From: Paraphysomonas bandaiensis
Lineage: Eukaryota; Chrysophyceae
Assembly (NCBI GenBank): GCA_965644295.1
Contig: CBFFRP010000284.1
Location: 158,766-222,765, forward strand
Reading direction: 5' to 3'
DNA: 64,000 nucleotides
The notes beneath the pieces were generated by a model that saw only the letters and a list, made by a program, of their open reading frames with translations, had not been told where the DNA came from and did not search any database. Of this stretch, positions 57,888 through 64,000 are shown in pieces (within the stretch, counting starts at the first letter, position 1; each line of letters starts with the position of its first letter). The position numbers and the translations under genes are program-made.

Positions 57888-57935
57888 AATCATTCAAAGA
57901 CTGTACAGTATCTGCAAAGCCTAGGGCTATAAAAT
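57888..57935 (+). repeat. Duplicated 3' tail of the ankyrin gene
   Basis: 48 bp match 57593..57640 with about five differences; both contain GACTGTACAGTATCT and AAGCCTAGGGCTAT. The stop codon TGA of the gene is TAA here. It looks like the remnant of a second gene copy. Confidence 0.8.
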
Positions 57936-58712
57936 TTCAACTTGCCCATGAACACTATATACTGTTTCTCAGTCCTGATATAGACATATAAAACCGTAAG
58001 TAGACAACGTATTGCCACTGATACGAGGCAGAGATGTTATTGGCATTGACAAGTCTATGATAACCTAATCAAAAGCAAATGACTTCTAACTTCTCTGTCA
58101 CTGCTTACTGTTTTTTCATTTTTACTGACTATGGCAATATTCTTACTTATAATAAGCATATATATATGGAGGCATGAAGGCTATGTCTGTGTTCAAAATT
58201 TTGAAACATAGTTACTTTTACCTCAGTGTCCTTCTGTTATAGAAATATATTCGTTGTTGCTATTATAGAAATTATTGTTTTAAGTTTAATCTAGTACAAT
58301 TGCAATTCCCTACGCTTATGTATAGTGTATAGATATTTGCCTTTTCTAAATTTTGAGCCCGGAACGATACTCGTTATCCCTAGATTCAATTGTAGCTTAT
58401 CCTCATGATGTTAAAAAACTAGAATGAACAACAACCATAGTAGGATACTGAGGGAGTAACAGCGGCGTGATATTCTTACTCATAACTGTGACGATGAATG
58501 TCACACGAGTGTTCTTGTCTTTGGCATCTTCACCACACTGACGTATATCATCTGCTATTTTAACTGAAGTAAATTCTAGAAATGGTGTATCACTTACCCA
58601 AGGTTCATTTTTCCAAAACCGAAATAAGATGATTGCGATTAATATTTTCTGGCTAGCAGAACCTCCTAGAGCAAACAGGTGTATAATTTATGGCTAGCTA
58701 CCCTACTACTAA

Positions 58713-59148
58713 CAGGGCTGCGTAACAGTTCATTGATTTTCAATTACTTACAGTTAATTGTCAATTCTTGGCATTGCAATAATTGAAGTTGGGACAGCAA
58801 AATTTCTTTAATTAATTGTCACTTATTGTAATTTATTGGAATATTTTTAATATAATCTATTTCAGTGCGTATGTTATTACATTAAAAATCTTAAGTGGTA
58901 CAAACTACATATACCAAAATACTAGTTAAACGTTTAAACTTTCTAATGGACCATTAACATGTGTTCACTCTGAAACTAAGAGATGGATTGTACAATAACA
59001 CATGAGTCGTCGCCTCTAGAATGAAATGGCAGTTAAGCTATGTTGGCAGGTAAAGTGTAGCTACATACGTACGTAGTTTAGTACCAATTTATTGTGACAG
59101 TCAGTAATAATTGCAATTATATTTGACAATTTACTGTTACGTAGCCTG
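58713..59148. mobile_element. hAT-type MITE (non-autonomous)
   Basis: The left terminus CAGGGCTGCGTAACAG and right terminus CTGTTACGTAGCCTG are inverted repeats with few mismatches. The flanking 8-mers ACTACTAA and GCTACTAT share six of eight bases, consistent with an 8-bp hAT target duplication. The left subterminal TTGATTTTCAATTA is shared with the decayed hAT element at 50150, which is therefore a plausible relative or parent. The interior is non-coding. Confidence 0.65.
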
Positions 59149-59269
59149 GCTACTATTGATAGTGAAGTACAGACTATATATCCTGAGGAACCACAAATAT
59201 AATCTTAATGCCAAACAGCTTAATTAGCAATCATACTCAGCAGCCAAGCAATAGAAATCGCCCTACACT

Positions 59270-60804
59270 CTATTTCTTTTTCGCAGTTACATTAAACATA
59301 AAGTGTATAATATCTCCATCCTGGACGATGTAGCTCTTTCCTTCCTGTCTGTACTTCCCTGCTGCCTTAATAGGACCCATAGACTTTCCTGTCGCCAGCT
59401 CTTTAAAGTCGTTAAATGCAACAACTTCTGCCTTAATAAATCCTCTCTCAAAGTCAGTATGAATGGCCCCAGCAGCTTCAGGTGCAGTGGCTCCCAATGG
59501 CACTGTCCAGGCTCGTACTTCGGGCTCTCCAGCGGTGAAGAAGTATATCAACTGCAGAACATTGTATCCAACCTTAACAATTCGTGGGAGAACCGACTTG
59601 AGGCCATTGGACTCCGCGAGGAAAGCTTGCTTGGCCTCGGGGTCATTTTTTAAATCCCATAACTCCTGTTCCCACTCTATCGAGAAAGGAATGATTGTTC
59701 CACCACCGTGACTCTTCACCCAATCGTTAATGGGCGCGAACCACTTATTGGCTTTGCGCAAAAACGAGCGCTTGTCTACGTTTACAAGATACACTATGGG
59801 TTTCAGAGTGATTGCAAGAGGAATCGTGTCGTTAATACGAGCCACTTCTTCAATAGACCAATCACCGGAGCGGAGGGGAATGTTATTCTCAATCCTATAA
59901 AATACTCATTAGCCTCCTAGATTTTAGTGGATAGGTAGTATGATGAGTACGACACGTCACAGATGCAGTATGATAATTCGTCGCAAATCTCACATGTGGT
60001 CAATCTTCTCCATTGTCTCGTAGTAGGCGGGAGGAGGCTTGCGCTTGGGGTCCTTCTTGAGTTCGAGTTCCTTCTTTTCCTTTACAGACTGAATGTAGGC
60101 CGCATCCTTGCGGCAGAGCTCGTACATGATAGTCTCAAGATCTCTCACAGGGTCCTACGTATACATTACATTACGCACAAGTTGCAACGGTGAACTTCAG
60201 ACAACGCACCACTGAGTCGTCGACGTGAACCACCTCAGGATTATCGAATGCACGAACAACATGATAAAGACCATCGACAGCCTGGATATGACTTAAAAAG
60301 GCATTTCCTAACCCGGCTCCCTCAGAGGCACCGCGAATAAGACCGGCAATATCAGTTACGTGTAAGTAGGCTGGAATGATACTCGCTGGCTGCCAAAGAT
60401 CGCAAAGCCATTTGAAACGTTGGTCAGGAACAGGGCATCTGCTCTCATTAGGGTCCTGTATATGCTAATGTCAGATAATACATAAAAATGTAACACGTTA
60501 CGCACAATGGTACAAAACCTGAAAGCAAAAATCTTAATTAGTTGATAGTAAGTTACGGATAGTGAGACACACTTACGGATAGTTCTCAGCTTGAGCGGAC
60601 TGTTCAGTCAAGAGATTAAACAGAGAACTCTTTCCAACATTTGGAAGACCTAAAATCCCCTGTATAATGAAGATAAGAGTGATGATTAGTGGTTTAATTG
60701 GAGGGATCACTATGAAATTATACCATCTTTAAATTTGATTTGACTCTTCCAAATCGGACGATTGGAGGGGCCTCCACTGCTGATTTCTTCCCCTGAGTTG
60801 CCAT
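59270..60804 (-). CDS. OLA1: Obg-like ATPase 1 (OLA1/YchF)
   Basis: Six exons on the minus strand: 60804..60724, 60659..60577, 60518..60506, 60455..60210, 60154..59994 and 59894..59270; 402 aa, close to the usual length. The third exon is only 13 nt and supplies the end of Pro and then FCTI of the conserved [20 protein letters not shown]. Motifs: P-loop GLPNVGKSS (31-39), the switch and G3 region [19 protein letters not shown], and the C-terminal TGS domain ([20 protein letters not shown]). The usual G4-position motif (NMSE/NLSE, linked to ATP preference) reads NVDK here ([11 protein letters not shown]). It is a ribosome-associated ATPase of the YchF family with roles in translation and stress control. 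Confidence 0.95.
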
Positions 60805-61279
60805 TGTAGGTGATTTGCTTGGTTACTGAATGTGTATGTGGAGATATGGAATTGATGAGGTGGATGCATGCATGTATAGCCAGCTCTGTGCTGTATGATA
60901 GTTAGGGACTGCTGATCGTGTTTTTTGAGGCCTTAACTATCACACACTCCATCTCGACCACACAATACAAAAAATATCACCATAGAAGAATGTAAAGAAC
61001 ACAATGAGATGGAAAGTTAACGGGGAGACTTGGATTTGAACGGGTTGTGGAGTAGTGTGGACGGTTAGAGGTGATTATACAGCAGGTAGGAGGGTATAAA
61101 ATACAGACGTATAATCGACACATACAGAGTGTACGTATGTATATATAGCTACGTCAACTGCTGCTATGTATGTATGTATACTTGGCACTGTACAGCAGTG
61201 TGTATCTATGCATCTATATGCATGTCTTCCACTCATATCACAAGCCAAATAAGCCTCTTATGAGTCATTAATCATTCCA
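60805..61279. other. Divergent promoter region
   Basis: 475 bp between OLA1 (-) and the HAD-like gene (+). TATG-rich; no defined element. Confidence 0.4.
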
Positions 61280-62271
61280 ATGCCTAATCCAGACATAGAT
61301 ATAAGCCCCAGTGTAGAGGGGCTTGTGTTTGGGTGTGATGGCACTCTAGTCGACTCAACTCCAGCTTACTGGAAGTATATCACTATACATACCCGTATCA
61401 GTGTGATCTGTTACACACAGGGCGTGGAATCAAGTCAGAGATTTGTATGGCTTTAAACCACTATCTTTAGAATGGTATAATTCGATATCCAATGAGCCCC
61501 CAGAAGTGGTAATTGATAGGCTACTGCAGCAAGGTGATTATATATGAAAGCTCTCGTTGATGTTAACTGAGGTCTCACTATGCAACAGATAAGTCCTCTT
61601 TAGACCCGAAGGAAGTCCATAGCTCTTTTATCAGGTTGTGTTATTTATTTTGTTGTTTATAAACTAAAATTGTGTCCGGTAGATTCATTGAACGGGCTCT
61701 GTTTGATGTTGGAACCCCTATAATTCCTCCTACTGTGGACATCGTACGTAAATATCACAAGACATTACCCATTGTAATTGCTACGGAGCGTCGACGAGAT
61801 ATGGTGATTCAATTCTTGAGCTCCACCGGTATCTTGCACTTATTCGATGCCATTGTCACACCTGCTGATGCCAAGAGTACAAATCTGACCGATCTGTACG
61901 CTACAGCAGCCAGACAGATAAAGTGTGATCCTTCTAAATGTAAGGGTTTTGATATGGACGACCGTCGCTTGCAAACCATGCAACAATGCGGAATGGAAAC
62001 TGTGGATGTAAGGCAGTTGTCAGAGTACCCTGTGTATGACTCGGAACATCCTCTTGCAGCCATGGGCTGCCCGAGATACGAAGATTCTAGCGCTGGATAC
62101 AACGTCAGTATGTATATTTATATACTCTTGCCTTTTTTAGCCATAGTAGTTACGTGGATGTTGAACACCTACGTTGGTATAGACCTGTTTTCACTTTTGG
62201 ATTGTGCCAATTGTCACCTTCTTAATTTATTGGATTTGAAGAGGTGGACAAACGATTATAACTTGATATAG
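61280..62271 (+). CDS. HAD-superfamily phosphatase-like protein, nucleophile missing, C-terminal anchor
   Basis: Four exons: 61280..61374, 61421..61533, 61589..61634 and 61683..62271. The introns are 46, 55 and 48 nt, and frame is kept (280 aa). The fold is that of beta-phosphoglucomutase-like HAD proteins: motif I GLVFGCDGTLVDS (residues 14-26), cap helices (YWKAWNQVRDLYG), motif II VIATERRRD, motif III Lys in DAKST, and motif IV KGFDMDDRR. Motif I should be D-x-D-G-T; here the first Asp, the nucleophile, is Gly18, while Asp20 is kept. The C-terminus has a hydrophobic segment (ILLPFLAIVVTWML), so the protein is probably membrane-anchored. Phosphatase activity is unlikely; a binding or regulatory role is inferred. 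Confidence 0.8.
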
Positions 62272-62691
62272 ATATCATAAGTAAGTTTAATATTATACTA
62301 TTGTTAGATCCTTGTCATCAATACGCCCGTTTAAAAAGTAACAGAAACATGGTGGCATGGAGTGCCTAGTAATTTATCATGCATGCTGTGGGAAGTTAAC
62401 ATAGTTTCCGTGTATTGCTACAGTTACTCTAAAACGTCACACCACTATACGATGATTGAATTTCTGGTTATTACAACTGAGTTAGTCTAGGTCTAGATGC
62501 CCATTGACGTTTCGTGTTAAAATGCTTGCTTCTGATATTACACGTGATTACATATTCCTACGGCAATTTTATCAATGCGTCATCGATCATCGAAACGTTT
62601 CCTTACTTCATAGAAAACGAGGGAGGCGGGACAAGGACAAGCCTTTTTCTACCCCAACCCCTCAAGGGGCCTCTTCTCTTCGAGTGTTTCC

Positions 62692-62714
62692 AATTACAAC
62701 CTTCGGTTGTAATT
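62692..62714. terminator. Perfect 10-bp stem hairpin
   Basis: AATTACAACC, loop TTC, GGTTGTAATT. It sits at the edge of the AT-rich tract, after a CCCC-TCAA-GGGG mini-hairpin (about 62657). It could be an RNA processing or termination structure of an organelle-like or viral insert; the function is a guess. Confidence 0.3.
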
Positions 62715-62762
62715 CCTTCTCTTTGTAAGTTTAACTTATAACTTATTAATAATAAGTTATAA

Positions 62763-62870
62763 TTACTTTATATATTATTTATATTCTTAAATAAAATTAA
62801 TTACTTTATATATTATTTATATTCTTAAATAAAATTAATTACTTTATATATTATTTATAATGTTTATAAT
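62763..62870. repeat. 38-bp tandem repeat, about 2.7 copies
   Basis: TTACTTTATATATTATTTAT plus 18 further A/T-rich bases repeats at 62763, 62801 and 62839 with no differences in the first two units; the third is partial. Confidence 0.9.
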
Positions 62871-62878
62871 AAAAAGTA

Positions 62879-63033
62879 ATATAGATAGTAAAGTAGATTT
62901 AATAAGTAGATTTAATAGTAGATATAGGGGGAGGGAAAAATTAAAATGAAAAATAATTTAAATTTGTAAGGTTTGTAAAACCCCGGGATTCTACCATAAA
63001 AACTACTTATTAAATCTACTTTGTTATCTATAT
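62879..63033. repeat. 31-bp inverted repeat with 93-bp loop
   Basis: The arms 62879..62909 and 63003..63033 share AGTAGATTTAATAAGTAG exactly and the outer part with two mismatches. Confidence 0.85.
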
Positions 63034-63306
63034 GACTTTTTTATAATAATGTATAATGGCAATGCTTAAAGCTCTGGAATGTAGTTGTAGTGATATAATG
63101 GCGAAGCTTTAAGCAAAAACTCATAAAACCTTGAATTCTAATTTAAATATAGAATATAATAATGTAATGCTATATTATATATAGATGTCAATTTATACAA
63201 AGCCGAAAACAAGCAATAATGCCATTTTCAATGCAGAAAATCATAAACAGATTGAAAATATATATAAAATGGTTTAAAAAGAAATTATTATATATATATT
63301 ATTACT

Positions 63307-63813
63307 ATGATTGAAGAATGGAAAGTGATTGATGGATACAACAATAATTATAGTGTATCAAACAAAGGAAATGTGAAGAATAATAAGACAGATAAGATAT
63401 TGAAACCTAGATTAGACAGACATGGTTATTACAGATTGAACATACGTTTGAATAAAAAGCATAAAACACTTAAGATTCATAGATTAGTGGCTTTAACATT
63501 CATTCCGAATCCAGAAAATAAACCCCATGTAGATCATATAAATAATATCAAAACAGATAACAATGTTAATAATTTGAGATGGGTCACGCACTCAGAGAAT
63601 CAATATAACAAAAAGTTAAGCAAAGCAAATACATCAGGTGTAAAAGGTGTACATTATGACAAAAGACATAAGAAATGGAGAGCGCAAATACAATTAGACG
63701 GCATTAATATCCACATTGGATACTTTGATACAATAGAAGAAGCAAAACAAGCAAGAATAAAAAGAGCGAATAAAGCATTCGGAGTCTTTACGAATGCCTG
63801 TGAAAGAGAATAA
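63307..63813 (+). CDS. NUMOD4-HNH-AP2 homing-endonuclease-like protein
   Basis: A single exon, 168 aa. Residues 1-55 form a NUMOD4 DNA-binding motif (EEWKVIDGYNNNYSVSNKGN). Residues 56-100 form an HNH nuclease: HRLVALTFIPNP, VDHINNIKTDN and NNLRWVTHSEN, with His58, Asp76-His77 and the Asn residues kept. Residues about 109-160 form an AP2-type DNA-binding domain (SGVKGVHYDKRHKKWRAQIQ, GYFDTIEEAKQAR). This three-part order is typical of free-standing homing endonuclease genes in phages, giant viruses and some protist organelles. The gene is far more A-rich in codon use than its neighbours and lies in an AT-rich, repeat-bordered tract, which suggests transfer. No group I intron was recognised around it. 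Confidence 0.85.
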   Translation: MIEEWKVIDGYNNNYSVSNKGNVKNNKTDKILKPRLDRHGYYRLNIRLNKKHKTLKIHRLVALTFIPNPENKPHVDHINNIKTDNNVNNLRWVTHSENQYNKKLSKANTSGVKGVHYDKRHKKWRAQIQLDGINIHIGYFDTIEEAKQARIKRANKAFGVFTNACERE

Positions 63814-64000
63814 TAGCCTCACATAACAATAACAATAAATGTAACGAATACGATACATACACCAATCAATGACAATGTGCCTGATATGCACTCATAATGA
63901 CATCATATTTCCTTTATTTCCATGCTTGTTATATGTCACAATGATATAGACACAATGACAATGAATATTATGAATGAATATAATGAATGAATATATACTC

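Larger units (their letters stand above)
57637..59269. other. Intergenic with ankyrin-gene tail duplicate and hAT-type MITE
   Basis: 1.6 kb holding the fragment at 57888..57935 and the element at 58713..59148. No gene is supported. Confidence 0.6.
62272..63306. other. AT-rich boundary region with repeats
   Basis: After about 62735 the DNA becomes much more AT-rich than the preceding 62 kb. Just before that lie a small GC-rich patch (62625..62690) and a hairpin. Tandem and inverted repeats follow. No coding sequence is supported until 63307. Confidence 0.6.

Noticed and set aside
1-64000. tRNA or rRNA genes
   Set aside because: I looked for B-box-like GGTTCGA motifs with a matching cloverleaf and for conserved rRNA stretches and found none convincing. 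The GGTTCGA near 45269 lacks a paired acceptor stem.

Overview
The window is nuclear DNA of a microbial eukaryote. Most genes are split by very short GT-AG introns (about 46-85 nt), spacing is tight, and the proteins are eukaryotic: a gelsolin/villin-like protein, Xrn2, Ku80, OLA1 and a sperm-tail PG-rich protein that implies a flagellated stage. Secreted alpha-amylase and GH3 beta-xylosidase suggest osmotrophic feeding. A Crinkler-type NTPase-nuclease, a DUF6818-like gene, a TIR-like domain fused to ankyrin repeats and a Tudor-like domain in a membrane protein recall stramenopiles such as oomycetes, but I cannot fix the lineage. All exon structures were read by eye from reading frame and splice signals.

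Layout. 0.8-5 kb: membrane-anchored Kelch protein (-) and a polytopic membrane protein with a Tudor-like domain (+). 7.3-13.9 kb: a giant gelsolin-repeat protein (+). 15.7-19 kb: alpha-amylase (-) and FkbM methyltransferase (+). 19.9-21 kb: a foldback of a dispersed 0.4-kb repeat that recurs at 27.7 kb and at the left edge. 21.6-34.5 kb: TIR-like/ankyrin protein (-), ten-exon GH3 (+), secreted propeller protein (-), a PFA-DSP phosphatase relative lacking the catalytic arginine (+), and a PG-rich protein (-).

34.9-45.9 kb is an accessory island. It holds broken DUF6818, Harbinger and hAT genes, then seven head-to-tail 892-bp units. These units are copies of the 3' end of one Crinkler/RHS-type NTPase-REase gene. 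Only the last unit is attached to the full 662-codon gene. The other six start exactly at a native internal Met codon and encode a stand-alone 267-residue nuclease domain; five are intact and one is frameshifted. Related direct repeats flank the island.

46-62.3 kb returns to housekeeping genes: Xrn2, SAICAR synthase, Ku80, a small ankyrin protein, OLA1 (with a 13-nt exon) and a membrane-anchored HAD-like protein lacking its nucleophile. A decayed hAT element and two MITE-like elements lie between them. From about 62.7 kb the DNA turns very AT-rich, with tandem and inverted repeats and a NUMOD4-HNH-AP2 homing-endonuclease-like gene of the type found in phages and giant viruses.
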